Assembly (NCBI GenBank): GCA_963833675.1
Contig: CAWHYW010000017.1
Coordinates: 186,001-250,000 of the forward strand
Origin: DASQDN01 sp963833675
Lineage (GTDB): Bacteria; Acidobacteriota; Terriglobia; Bryobacterales; Bryobacteraceae
Reading direction: 5' to 3'
DNA: 64,000 nt
Both the position numbers and the translations under genes were made by a program. Shown piece after piece: positions 38,930 through 48,196 of this stretch. Every line of letters starts with the position of its first letter. Position 1 is the first letter of the stretch. Under the pieces are notes generated by a model. That model was given only the letters and a program-made list of their open reading frames with translations, made no database searches and had not been told where the DNA came from.

Positions 38930-39385
38930 ATGAGAAAAACAAGCCTTTCGAAGATCATGCTTCTGTCAGCGCTCAGTTTGGGCGCGGCATACGCGCAGAG
39001 TGACCGACCGCCCCATGGTGGAATGGGTGGCGCGGCGGCGGTGGCATCGATCGACCGAAGAGTCGCGTATCTGAAAGCGCTGCTAACGTTAACTGATGCG
39101 CAAGTCGCCTCCGCCACGACCATCTATACGGACGCGGCGGCGGCGATCACGCCGTTACAGACAAGTCTTGCGACCGCTCGTGAGTCACTGACCACGGCGA
39201 TAAAGGGGAACACCACAGGCACGATCGATTCACTGTCCACTCAGATCGGCACTCTGGACGGCCAGATTACGGCCGCGCAGAGCAAAGCCACGGCTGTATT
39301 TTATGCGCTACTCACGGCTGAACAACGCACGCGTTTTGATGCTGTTGACGGTGGCAGAAGGGGAGGCGGACCGGGTAGGTTCTAA
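38930..39385 (+). CDS. Spy/CpxP-like periplasmic protein
   Basis: This 151-aa exported protein with signal peptide (MRKTSLSKIMLLSALSLGAAYAQ) has an LTxxQ motif (LTLTDAQVASATTIYTDAA) and a second near the end (LTAEQRTRFDAV). These are the marks of Spy/CpxP chaperone-like proteins that help fold periplasmic proteins under stress. The tail is Gly/Arg-rich. I chose ATG 38930 since MRKT begins a good signal peptide. Confidence 0.75.
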   Translation: MRKTSLSKIMLLSALSLGAAYAQSDRPPHGGMGGAAAVASIDRRVAYLKALLTLTDAQVASATTIYTDAAAAITPLQTSLATARESLTTAIKGNTTGTIDSLSTQIGTLDGQITAAQSKATAVFYALLTAEQRTRFDAVDGGRRGGGPGRF

Positions 39386-39467
39386 GAAAGAAGGTCTGTA
39401 AAGCTCGACGACGCCACCGAATCCTCGAGGAGGCTTGCTGGCGAAGCCTCTCGACGCGGCGAGAAAT

Positions 39468-40166
39468 ATGACTTCATTTACTTCTTCTCGAATACTCATT
39501 GTCGAGGAGGACGGCTTTCATAGCTTAATGTTGGCCAACGCTCTCGAAGCTCATAACCACATCGTGGAGATCGCAGGGAACGCATCCGGCGCATTGGAGA
39601 AGGCCGGGGCGGGTGGATTCGACGTCATTGTTCTGGATCTCGGTTCTGCCGAGCAGCAATTCGGGATGGCAATCTGCGAGCGGCTTCGCGAAAGCGGCGA
39701 CGATACACCGATCGTTGCGCTGGCAGCGCACCTGGATTCCGTTACGAAGATAGCGGCTCTCGCGGCCGGCGCAGACGATTGCATTCTGAAGCCATACGAT
39801 CTCAATGAACTATTGGCGCGCATGCATGCTCTCGTTCGCAGAACGCGAGCGCTTAAAGCCAAACTGCTAGCCGAATCTCATTTCGGAAATGTGTTTGTGG
39901 ATTTCTATAAAGCAACAGCAATCAAAGATAGTTCAGCCGTCGCGCTGTCGCCAAAAGAGATTTCCCTGCTTCGTTACATGGTTACCCACAATCAATGCGT
40001 TCTCTCGAGAGAAGAGCTACTGATGCAGGTCTGGGGCTATCAGTCTATGGACACGCGCACGGTGGACATGCACGTCGCAGCCTTACGCCGGAAACTTGAA
40101 GATACCCCACATCAGCCGCGCCATATCATCACGGTCCGAGGCCGCGGTTATCTGTTTCGTGAATAG
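39468..40166 (+). CDS. OmpR/PhoB-family response regulator
   Basis: This 232-aa two-domain regulator has a receiver domain with acidic pocket VEED, phosphoacceptor Asp in VIVLDLGS and KPYDLNELLARMHALVRR. A winged-helix DNA-binding domain follows (ALSPKEISLLRYMVTHNQ, TVDMHVAALRRKLED, VRGRGYLFRE). The start is ATG 39468 (MTSFTSSRILIVEED); an upstream in-frame TTG exists. No sensor kinase gene is adjacent. It probably controls nearby envelope genes, but this is inference. Confidence 0.92.
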   Translation: MTSFTSSRILIVEEDGFHSLMLANALEAHNHIVEIAGNASGALEKAGAGGFDVIVLDLGSAEQQFGMAICERLRESGDDTPIVALAAHLDSVTKIAALAAGADDCILKPYDLNELLARMHALVRRTRALKAKLLAESHFGNVFVDFYKATAIKDSSAVALSPKEISLLRYMVTHNQCVLSREELLMQVWGYQSMDTRTVDMHVAALRRKLEDTPHQPRHIITVRGRGYLFRE

Positions 40167-40280
40167 CAACGTAAATAGATATTTACACGCGCGTCGGTCC
40201 GTCCTGAAACGACGTACAGACGCCATGCGTTCAACGAAGTAGTAGCAAACATTATTCCGCAAATACAAACAAAACACTTT

Positions 40281-40838
40281 ATGAAAACAATCAGTGGTCT
40301 CTTTGTCATATCAGGGCTACTTACAGCGCAGACCTTCACATTTGGGGTGAAGGGCGGAGCCTTCATAACCGATCCCGCTGAGCAGTTCGATCAGAGCCGC
40401 CCATATACAGTCGGCCCATCCGTAGAGGTAGCATTACCCGCACGCTTTGGCGCCGAGGTCAACGCGTTGTACAGCCGCTTCGGCAGTTCATTGTTCCCGG
40501 CGAGTTCGTCTGCCACTCGACTTAGAGGAAACGCCTGGGAATTCCCGATACTGGGCAAATACTACTTCGCCGAGCGGAGCAGTTCAATACAACCATTTGC
40601 CTCCGCCGGTGTGGCGTTCCGCCAGATTTGGCTGGACCGGAACTCGGACGATCGATTCGGTCGACGCGTGACCGATAGCACTGACGTCGCCGTTGGAGCT
40701 GTGGTGGCCGGTGGGGTTGCTTTAAAAGCAGGACGTTTCAGAATCGCCCCGGAAGCGCGGTACACACGATGGGGCGGTTACAACTATCCTGCGACAAATC
40801 CAAATCAGGCACAGGTGCTACTGGGAATCACATTCTAA
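40281..40838 (+). CDS. Outer-membrane beta-barrel protein
   Basis: This 185-aa protein with a signal peptide (MKTISGLFVISGLLTAQ) shows alternating polar/hydrophobic strands with aromatic ends (FGVKGGAFITD, EVNALYSRFG, FPILGKYYF, FRIAPEARYTRWGGYN). It ends in LLGITF, a terminal Phe that fits BAM-mediated insertion. It looks like an 8-strand OmpX/OmpA-type barrel. The next gene starts at the stop codon (TAATG). Confidence 0.85.
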   Translation: MKTISGLFVISGLLTAQTFTFGVKGGAFITDPAEQFDQSRPYTVGPSVEVALPARFGAEVNALYSRFGSSLFPASSSATRLRGNAWEFPILGKYYFAERSSSIQPFASAGVAFRQIWLDRNSDDRFGRRVTDSTDVAVGAVVAGGVALKAGRFRIAPEARYTRWGGYNYPATNPNQAQVLLGITF

Positions 40839-41338
40839 TGAATTCGGTTTATATGATGCATTTCCTGTTGTTCATTGTGGTTCTCCTGAGCAGTGCGTCA
40901 TCCGCGCAGACTCTGAAATCATCGTTCTTTGCCGTGGCGGACCATCACGGCTACAAGACTGCCCCCGTTTCAACACTTCTGATTAGCGGCCGCGAGCCCG
41001 ACCTCGTCTTTCAAAAGCAGCTAAACACGTTCGCCAAACGTCATCACATCCGGATCTGGGCAACGGATCGCACGTGGTACGGACAGCCGGCTTGGATTGC
41101 AGCAGCAACACACGACATCGGTATCGACTTTTCCCGCGAAGCCAGAACCTTTAGCCACAAGGTGGAATCGAATATCGACCTGGAGAGAACAAGGGTGCTT
41201 GATGATCTCGGTTTCGTGAATCAACTGGATGAAGTCTGGTACATCCCTCGAACGTCCGTGCCTCAGGAAAGCACAAATGCTACAGGCGACCACCTTCGCA
41301 CAGACGGTAGGCTCGCAGTTGGCCTCCTTCGACCTTAA
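40838..41338 (+). CDS. LssY C-terminal-domain protein
   Basis: This 166-aa exported protein (signal MHFLLFIVVLLSSASSAQ) has the LssY_C pattern: LLISGREPDLVFQKQL, RHHIRIWA, PAWIAAATHDIGIDFS, FSHKVESNIDLERTRVLDDL. Its function is unknown; homologues accompany DedA or PAP2 membrane proteins or stand alone. Its start overlaps the preceding beta-barrel stop (TAATG), so the two are coupled. Confidence 0.8.
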   Translation: MNSVYMMHFLLFIVVLLSSASSAQTLKSSFFAVADHHGYKTAPVSTLLISGREPDLVFQKQLNTFAKRHHIRIWATDRTWYGQPAWIAAATHDIGIDFSREARTFSHKVESNIDLERTRVLDDLGFVNQLDEVWYIPRTSVPQESTNATGDHLRTDGRLAVGLLRP

Positions 41339-41365
41339 CCGCGAGCCTCAACTCGCGCATTCCAG

Positions 41366-41884
41366 TTACGCGTGAACTTCTTCGGCTTCCCAATCTTCAG
41401 CGGTAGCTTGCTGGATAAGGGGCTTTGCGATTTCCGTCAGAAGGTAATCGGTGCTTTCTTCCTCACCCAACGTATGCGAGAGTAGTTGCGCAACATCGTA
41501 TGCGCCGATTTGCCGAGCCAAAGCGCGGACAGTCCCATAGCCGGAGATCTCGTAATGTTCTACCTTCTGCGCGGCGGTAATAAGCGCAAGGTCGGCTGCA
41601 ATCTCCTCTTTCTGGCCGCCTTCCTCGATGGTCTCTTCACCTTCCTCGATCAAGCCCATCATGGCTTTGCATGGCTTTGACTGCGGCTCTTCGCCGAGCA
41701 TCTCGAAAACCTGCTTCAGGCGCTCGACGTGAACTTGCGTCTGCGCCAAGTGTTTCTCGAAAGCCTCTTTGAGTTTCGGGTTGTGCGCCGCGTCAGACAT
41801 CTTCGGAAGCGCCTTCACCAACTGGCTTTCCGCATTTAAGAGATCCTGTAGTTCTTCGACTAACAATTCTTTCACTTGAGGCAT
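41366..41884 (-). CDS. YciE/DUF892 ferritin-like protein
   Basis: This 172-aa four-helix ferritin-like protein carries ELLVEELQDLLNAESQLVKALPKM, EKHLAQTQVHVERLKQVF and KVEHYEISGYGTVRALARQIG, with di-iron-type Glu/His positions (ExxH). YciE-type proteins bind a di-metal site and are stress-induced. It lies 38 nt downstream of Mn catalase, a peroxide-handling partner. Confidence 0.9.
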   Translation of the reverse strand: MPQVKELLVEELQDLLNAESQLVKALPKMSDAAHNPKLKEAFEKHLAQTQVHVERLKQVFEMLGEEPQSKPCKAMMGLIEEGEETIEEGGQKEEIAADLALITAAQKVEHYEISGYGTVRALARQIGAYDVAQLLSHTLGEEESTDYLLTEIAKPLIQQATAEDWEAEEVHA

Positions 41885-41922
41885 GAACTTATCTCCTTAA
41901 ATAAGAATTCAACCCAAGCCGC

Positions 41923-42789
41923 TCAGCGGTCGCTACGACTTTTCTTTTTTGCGTTTTTCGTCGCGCTCTGACGGCCATTGGAGGCTTTCGTCCGCGATCT
42001 CGCACCGTTTCCCGCGCCCGCTTCGCGCCCGTTTTCAGCAGACTGTTCGCCCGGCGAACGAGTGCCGGCCGTGTACGATTGAAATGGTTCAAACGCCGGG
42101 GCATTTACGAGTTGCCATTCGCCGCCCTGATTCCAAGGTCCTCGCGCATCCGGTTCGCCGCGGTCTCCGACTCCGGTGGAGTCGTTGAAGTACTGATCAA
42201 CCAAAACGGGGGTGGGTGGAATTCTCCCGATGGAAAACGCCGGCTTGCCCATGCTGTCGAGGGCGGCCGTGAATGCCTTCATATGTGTGATTTCACGACT
42301 CATCAGGAATTGCAGTGTGTCAATGCTCCCGGGATCGTCAGTGAAGTTAATCAGCCGCTCGTAGACGATCTTGGCGCGCGCTTCCGCTGCGATATTGCTT
42401 CGGAGATCGACGTCAAGCTCACCCGTTATCTTTAAGTAATCGGCCGTCCAAGCGTCTCCCATGGAATTGTAAAGATTCACGCCCCCTCCGCCCGCAATTG
42501 CAATCATCGGGTCGGCATGCGCGGCGTCGCGATCTGTCTTTGTAGGCTTCAGATGCATGCGCGCAAGAGTACCGACCACCTCGAGATGACTAAGCTCCTC
42601 GGTACCAATATCCATCAAGAGATCTTTACGGTCCGGGTCGTCACAGTTTAATCCTTGTACGGAATACTGCATCGCCGCCGCGAGTTCGCCGTTGGCCCCG
42701 CCGAACTGCTCGAGCAGCATGTTTCCGAACCGCGGGTCCGGTGTGCCGACTCGTACTGTGTACATAAGTTGCTTGACGTGATGGTACAT
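41923..42789 (-). CDS. Manganese catalase
   Basis: This 288-aa dimanganese catalase decomposes hydrogen peroxide. Ligand motifs are ELAAAMQYSVQG, TEELSHLEVVG, EARAKIVYERL and SREITHMKAF. The first Glu in GELAAAMQ and the TEELSH pair are the expected Mn ligands. The C-terminal 40 residues are Lys/Arg/Asn-rich. It lies upstream of YciE in a probable operon. Confidence 0.95.
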   Translation of the reverse strand: MYHHVKQLMYTVRVGTPDPRFGNMLLEQFGGANGELAAAMQYSVQGLNCDDPDRKDLLMDIGTEELSHLEVVGTLARMHLKPTKTDRDAAHADPMIAIAGGGGVNLYNSMGDAWTADYLKITGELDVDLRSNIAAEARAKIVYERLINFTDDPGSIDTLQFLMSREITHMKAFTAALDSMGKPAFSIGRIPPTPVLVDQYFNDSTGVGDRGEPDARGPWNQGGEWQLVNAPAFEPFQSYTAGTRSPGEQSAENGREAGAGNGARSRTKASNGRQSATKNAKKKSRSDR

Positions 42790-43226
42790 GAAACCTCCAG
42801 AGATGATTGTGCGAAAAGGCTACACAGCGGCAGCCCTTCGTTAGCCTAACGATCATTTGTTGGACCCGTCCTAGAAACAAACAGGAGCACATATACGGTT
42901 AGCTCACCGTTGCCTGCCGTAGCATGGGCAAAATTAACTTGATTGGCAGCTCGTGGCGGGAGTGCGACTGTATACTACGTCGTTGCCTGGCGGCGATTAC
43001 GTGTCTTCTATGAAGCTTGACCTGTTTGCATCCGTTGCACTTCTCATTTTGCTCAATCTCTTGCGTTGATGAATCGGGACCGCCAACACGGCATAAGGAC
43101 TGCCCAAAATGGATATCTGCGAAAGAAATCGTTTTACTATGCTTTCTTCGAAAGATGGTGGTTTTAAGGTGGTACTTCTGACGATCGAACTATTAATCGG
43201 CTTTGGCGGAAATCCTGGAAACAATG
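42790..43226. other. 437-nt region without a recognisable gene
   Basis: No supported gene lies between Mn catalase and the 3' side of tRNA-Leu(CAA). A 19-codon plus-strand frame (start 43010) is hydrophobic but has no support as a gene. The region near 43110-43200 is more A/T-rich than its surroundings. It must contain the Mn catalase promoter. Confidence 0.5.
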
Positions 43227-43315
43227 TGGTGGCGAAGGTGGGGGTCGAACCCACACGTAGAGTGAACTACGCCAGATTTTGAGTCTGGTGCGTCTGCCAG
43301 TTCCGCCACTTCGCC
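43227..43315 (-). tRNA. tRNA-Leu(CAA)
   Basis: On the minus strand a full cloverleaf is visible. The acceptor stem is GGCGAAG/CTTCGCC. The anticodon stem is CCAGA/TCTGG, with a 7-nt loop CTCAAAA giving anticodon CAA. The long variable arm typical of Leu and the T-loop GGTTCGACCCC are also present. The 3' ACCA is encoded (43227-43230). It reads UUG leucine codons. Confidence 0.97.
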
Positions 43316-43357
43316 GTTGGAACCTTCCCACAGTGTATCACCGCAAGTTCTCCAAAT

Positions 43358-44206
43358 TTACGAGATTTCCTCGCACTGAATTTGGCCCTTGCCCCAAACT
43401 GTCTGACGCCCGATACCAGTCCACTCGGACGCGCGTAGAAACGGAATAAACTCGGCCAGATTTTCCCCCTCATACTCAGCCTCGCCCACAAACCCGCCGA
43501 TCGGATGAGTCTGCCCCGTTCTGCTACTCCGGCGCTTGACATCAATGTGACTCAAATTGCACCTAGACATGGAAACGTGAAGCGAGCGTTCCCCCATGCC
43601 GCGAAAATCGATTTCTAGCGGTCCCTCGCCGTAGACCGCTCGCAAGGTAGCAACACGATCCCTCGCGCGGCTAAACACAACCGGAAACTCGGGATTTTCC
43701 GACAGTACCTGATTCGTCTTCAACTCGGTCGGAGTAATATAACGTACACAAACTCGATTTACGGCGTTCTTTAAAGGAGCCAGAGAGACTTCAATGCGAC
43801 TCCGGCTGCGGGTCGCGCTATCAACTTAGCGCGACCGCGTCCCGGACCAAAGCCCTGATCCGCTATTCGATCGAAGGTCTCGGTTATCTCATACAATGGT
43901 GGGTCTTTAGTAATAAAAAGGTGGAGATCGAAGTGGAACTGCTCTCCTGCCCGGATCATTCTGCCGTCAAGATGTGCTCGATCGAAATACAAAAGGACGG
44001 GGAAGGTCGAATAAGCCGCTTGGCCCACGGCTATCAGACCGTGACTCGAAGATTCGGGAATAGGTTTGGCTCGACGCTATCTGACGGAACCAGTTTCCAA
44101 AAGCCCCGCGGAGAACATTGCCCGACTTTCCCTCCGGAAAGAAAATATCATCCCGAGCGCTGAAAGTATACCTGATCGGGAGGAGCGCAAACGTCACTGT
44201 CCGCAT
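43358..44206 (-). CDS. cas6: Orphan Cas6-type CRISPR RNA endoribonuclease (RAMP), frame broken twice (about 43983 and 43795)
   Basis: Cas6 proteins cut pre-crRNA within the repeat. Three frames join into about 282 residues. The N-terminus has RYTFSARDDIFFPEGKSGNVLRGAFG, SGLFDLPRPFVFR; the middle AHLDGRMIRAGEQFHFDLHLF and DQGFGPGRGRAKL; the C-terminus VSLAPLKN, the hallmark ITPTELK, FSRARDRVATLRAVYG and GFVGEAEYEGENLAEFIPFLRASEWTGIGRQTVWGKG. One base removed near 43983 and a shift near 43795 restore continuity. No cas1/2/3 gene and no CRISPR array are visible in the window. The usual N-terminal Cys-rich loop is replaced by IASSQTYSRIF. ATG 44206 lacks a clear ribosome site. Confidence 0.82.
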
Positions 44207-44290
44207 TATGCCGAAAAATGGTGATGGTCTGCTAATCGACCTGTGTTAGGATGCCGATTCCATAGTAGTGTTATCGAGTAGGTACTATGA

Positions 44291-44946
44291 ATGTTGGTGA
44301 CAGCACTTATTTTCGATATGGACGGTGTGATCGTCGATTCTACCGCGATACATACACAAGCCTGGCGTGTATATCTGAAAGAGCACGGACTCGTAGTGGA
44401 AAACATCCAGAGCCGGATGCTGGGCAAACATAATGACGAACTCGTCAGAGATTTTTTCCCGACGCAGGAATTGACACGCGAGCTTATCCTGGAGCACGGC
44501 AACCGCAAGGAGGCTGTCTATCGCAACCTGATGTCACCCATTCTGGAGCAAAAACTCGTACCGGGGATTCGTGAATTCATTCTGAGACATTGCGATCGGC
44601 CGCTCGGTGTGGCTACGAACGCTGAGCCTGGAAACCTGAACTTCGTTTTAGATGCACGGGTCTTCGACGCTGTTTCGGCGCAGTTGTGGATGGCCATCAG
44701 GTCACCCGGCCCAAGCCGTTTCCGGAAATTTATCTCGAGGTGGCGAAACAACTCGGATACGCGACCACCGAATGCGTGGTGTTCGAGGATTCGGCTACCG
44801 GAGTTCAGGCGGCGCGCGCCGCTGGAATGCGAGTGGTCGGCGTCTCGACCACACTGCTCGAGCTCACTGATGTAGATATGACAATTCGCGACTTCCTCGA
44901 TCCGAGACTGGAGCCATGGCTGCAGGAACTTACCGTCTCGCGCTGA
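44291..44946 (+). CDS. HAD-family phosphatase (beta-phosphoglucomutase-like), frame broken near 44656
   Basis: This HAD hydrolase of about 219 residues has the nucleophile motif FDMDGVIVDS, motif II in GVATNAEP, Lys in RPKPFPEIYL and motif IV VVFEDSATGVQAARAAGM. The break near 44656 joins FVLDA to GLRRCFGAVVDGHQV. It likely dephosphorylates a small sugar phosphate or isomerises it; the family is broad. It is divergent from cas6, 84 nt apart. Confidence 0.87.
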
Positions 44947-47272
44947 TTTTGAGCGTGGGTATCTCGCCTGCGCCCAATCGAATGATACATATTCATCTGC
45001 TGCTCCGCGAATCGCTGCTGGCGAACTGCAAAAGCGGCAGAAGCCGAGCTTTGTCCCGTCCCACATCGGCCAACGAGTGTCGATTGAGGGCATCGTAACC
45101 ACCAAGGCCGTTAACTTCGGCGAGTACGCGCACCTGCCGATTCGAGGAGATGACGCCAAAGGGGTCCTTCTGGAAAGACCTCGCGGAGCATTGGATGGGT
45201 TCGTTCCAGGAGATGTCGTAGGAGCAACCGGCACCGTTAGTCACCGCGCCGGCGCACCCGTACTCGTGCTTGACAGCATCTCCAAGAGAGGACGCCGTGA
45301 ACCACCCGAGCCGCTGAAAATAGAGATCGCCGACCTGAGCCGTTTCGAAACCATCGGCAACTACGTCACCGTGGACGCGTACGCAGTCATACTCGGGCGA
45401 AACGCCGGAGGTGATGTTCTCGTGGTTGGAGACGGCGACAGCTCCCTTTCGGTGTTTTACCCAAGGTTTACGACGCGACAAGGAATTCGCGACTACAAAC
45501 CCGGAGACAAGCTACGTATTACCGGGATCGCCTCTCAATACTGTCCGGTTGCGCCTTTCGACCACGGTTACCAACTCCTCGTGGACGATCCCGCGCAGAT
45601 CATTTTGATTGCCCGAGGGTGGTTCCTGCCTCCCAATGTTGTCATCTATATCGGCCTAGCGCTGCTTTTTGCATCGGCAATCTGGTGGATCCGAGAGCGT
45701 CGAATGGCTGCACAGCGCAGGGTGATGCGCAACCTGATGGCCCTCTCCGAAGAGGTGCTCGCTTCGAGCAGTGTCAGCGAAATTTCTCGCAAGGTTCAAT
45801 CTGTGCTGCCAGGATTGCTGCAAGCGTCCAAAGTGGACCTGTTTTTGCATACCCGCACGCGGAACACTTTGGACCGCATCACGAACGAGCTGTCACCCGA
45901 ATCGGCTTCGATTCCCGTGGATCAACCTGAGGGAGCTTTTGGATCGGCCGTGTCGTTATGTTTTCGAAACCGAACCTTGCTCAATGTGCCCGATTTCCGC
46001 AAAAGTCCCATCATGGATCGAAGGCATGATGCGGGATTGCCGGCATCCGCGGTATTTGTTCCGATGTTCGCTCAAGGAGAGGTGTTAGGCGTGATGGCCG
46101 TTCATTATCGCGTCCATCTCTACGAGACTCGTCATCAGCATGCTGCCTTGCAGCACGTCGGGAATCAGATTGCTGCATCTCTGCGTTTGCAGGAACAGCG
46201 CTCGATTCGGGAACAGTTGCTCCGAACGGAAAAGATGGCCGCTGCCGGACAACTGATCTCGGGCGTAGCTCACGATTTGCGCGCTCCGCTGCAGGCAATC
46301 CGGGAAGTGGCAAGCCGAATGCAAAACCCTGAGAATGGCGGAGTGGAAGCCGGCATAGCGTTGGAGGCGGATCGAGGCTTGCAAATTGTCAATCATCTTC
46401 TGTCATTCGCGAAGATGGAGCAATCCGAAGCGCAGGCGGTCAATCTGCATCAACTCGTAAGTGGCGTAATGGAAGCTCGAGAACCGGAATGGAAACGAAA
46501 AGGAATTGTGGTGGAGAATTCCTTGCCATTGAGTCCCATCGAGGTCTATGCCGATGAGAGCGAGTTGGAGCAGGTGTTTTTGAGCCTACTGATCCATGTT
46601 GAGCACGCCGTTCAGGATCAACCTGCGAAAAAAGTCCGCGTGAGCAGTCGCGTACTTGGGGCTCGCGTACAGATCGCCATCGATTTCTCATCTCCGGCGC
46701 TAATGCCGTCCATTGTGCAGGAGCCGACGTCCGGTGACTCGTTCGGCTTGCGAGTTTGTCAGGCAATCGCGCAAAGTCACGGAGGCGACATTCGTCTGTT
46801 CGAGACGTTGGAAGGTGGGTTTCGCTATGAGCTGGAACTTCCGGTCCATCGTGCCGCAGTGCCGGTCGACGCTCCCTCCGAGCCTTCCATACACACGTCG
46901 CGGGTGCTTACCACGATGCTCATTGAGCCGGACGCGGCAGTGCAACGTAAATTGCTGGCCATGCTGAGTCTCCGCGGTCACCGAGCTGTCCCTGTCGATA
47001 ACGCCGAAGAGGCCGCCGACATGGTGCAGCGCATGCCGTTCGATGTGGTCTTCTGTACGATCAGACTGCCGGGACTGACTTGGGTTGAATTCTACAAACG
47101 CGTTCGCCGGCGGATCCAGGCGTTCGTTCTGCTTACGGAATCCTACGACTCGGGAGCGGCGGGCGTATTGAAGGACGGCTCCGGATTTATTCTTCGTAAG
47201 CCGTTCGAAGAAAAGGAACTGGACTCCGTGCTTGCAGATGTCGAGATGCGTCACAGCGCCCGCCGATGGTAA
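44916..47272 (+). CDS. Membrane hybrid sensor histidine kinase with degenerate ATPase and receiver, N-terminal frame break near 44965
   Basis: From GTG 45077 the protein has two OB-like extracytoplasmic domains (1-180), a TM helix (about 186-206), a GAF domain (225-370), a HisKA motif GVAHDLRAPLQ (His399), an ATPase region (455-590) and a C-terminal receiver (610-722). The N-box Asn is replaced in FLSLLIHVEHAV and the G1 DxGxG reads DFSSP. The receiver's phospho-Asp position is Thr661 in VFCTIRLPG, although acidic EPD and Lys708 remain. A signal peptide at 44916-44965 (MAAGTYRLALILSVG) joins LACAQSNDTY one frame away, so the true start is probably 44916. It overlaps the HAD 3' end by 31 nt. 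Confidence 0.8.
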
Positions 47273-47307
47273 CCCGAAGCAATCGGGCGCCGTCTCACAT
47301 TAAGCTC

Positions 47308-47784
47308 ATGTGCCGAGTCCCACTTATCCTTAGCTTGCTTGCTGCATCTCTGTTCGCCGCCGATAAGTACACGGGTCCCCGCCCTCCGAAGGCCGATATC
47401 CCCTACCTGGTCCATGCGGACAACCTCATCGAAACGGAACTCGGCAAGGCGAAAAGCGATGAGCGGAAGGACACTGTTGTCGCCGTGCTTCCGGGCGCCG
47501 CTTCGCCAGTGAAAACGCCTCTTGCCGAACCGATCTTTCTTATCAAAAGCGACAAATTAGTAGTTGACAAGCTTGCCGCTTATCGTTTGGAAGTTAAGAA
47601 CGGACAACGGGAAGTTGTGGTGAACGCTAAGAAATTGAAGAATATGCAGCGGCCGATCCACCTCCAGATAACCAGGCTTGATGACCGCCTTTATCGAGTC
47701 GAAGTAGACGAGCCGTTGGAGAACGGCGAGTATTCCCTTTCCCCCGACGGATCGGACGAAACCTTCAGCTTCCAGATCTACTAG
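47308..47784 (+). CDS. Exported hypothetical protein
   Basis: This 158-aa protein has a signal peptide (MCRVPLILSLLAASLFAAD). A mature region contains TGPRPPKADIPYLVHADNLIETE, FLIKSDKLVVDKLAAYRLEVKNGQREVVVNAKK and LYRVEVDEPLENGEYSLSPDG, with a beta-rich look. It is known to me only as an Acidobacteriota-type conserved protein. ATG 47308 is preferred over an upstream in-frame ATG at 47266 that lies inside the previous gene. Confidence 0.7.
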   Translation: MCRVPLILSLLAASLFAADKYTGPRPPKADIPYLVHADNLIETELGKAKSDERKDTVVAVLPGAASPVKTPLAEPIFLIKSDKLVVDKLAAYRLEVKNGQREVVVNAKKLKNMQRPIHLQITRLDDRLYRVEVDEPLENGEYSLSPDGSDETFSFQIY

Positions 47785-47808
47785 TCCGGTTTGCTACAAT
47801 CCCGTTGA

Positions 47809-48183
47809 ATGTTCAAAGGGCTGGAGCATACTGCGTTAGCGTCCCCGAATCCCCGCGCGCTGGCACAATGGTACGTCGACCATCTGGAGTTCGTCATCAA
47901 TTTTGAGTACGACGGAAACTATTTTGTTCGCGCGCGTAACGGATCGATGCTGGAGATTATCCCGTCGCTCGGCGATCGCGGTCCACAGACGCTGAAGGAT
48001 CCGGGTATTCGGCATTTGGCCGTCGAGGTGGACGATTTCGACGCGGGCCTGAAAGATCTTCGCGCCAAAAACGTCAGTATCGTCGGCGAGCCATTTGAGA
48101 ATAAAGGCAACCGACTGGTCTTCTTTACGGATCTCGACGGCAACTATTTGCACCTGATCAGCCGCGAGAAGCCGCTTCCGTAG
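47809..48183 (+). CDS. VOC-family (glyoxalase-fold) protein
   Basis: This 124-aa single VOC module has GLEHTALASPNPRALAQWYVDHL, NYFVRARNGSMLEIIP, IRHLAVEVDDFDAGLKDLRAK and VFFTDLDGNYLHLI. His/Glu positions (EHTA, MLEI, RHLAV, LHLI) could form a metal site. The substrate is unknown; ring-cleavage, isomerase and resistance functions occur in the fold. It is 13 nt upstream of an MFS exporter. Confidence 0.9.
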   Translation: MFKGLEHTALASPNPRALAQWYVDHLEFVINFEYDGNYFVRARNGSMLEIIPSLGDRGPQTLKDPGIRHLAVEVDDFDAGLKDLRAKNVSIVGEPFENKGNRLVFFTDLDGNYLHLISREKPLP

Positions 48184-48196
48184 ACGCGGGCACACG

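Noticed and set aside
43010..43069. 19-codon hydrophobic peptide on plus strand
   Set aside because: Too short, no ribosome-binding site and no conserved context to support a small membrane protein.
44291..44946. Programmed frameshift in the HAD gene
   Set aside because: No slippery heptamer with downstream pseudoknot evident; similar breaks occur in many unrelated genes here.
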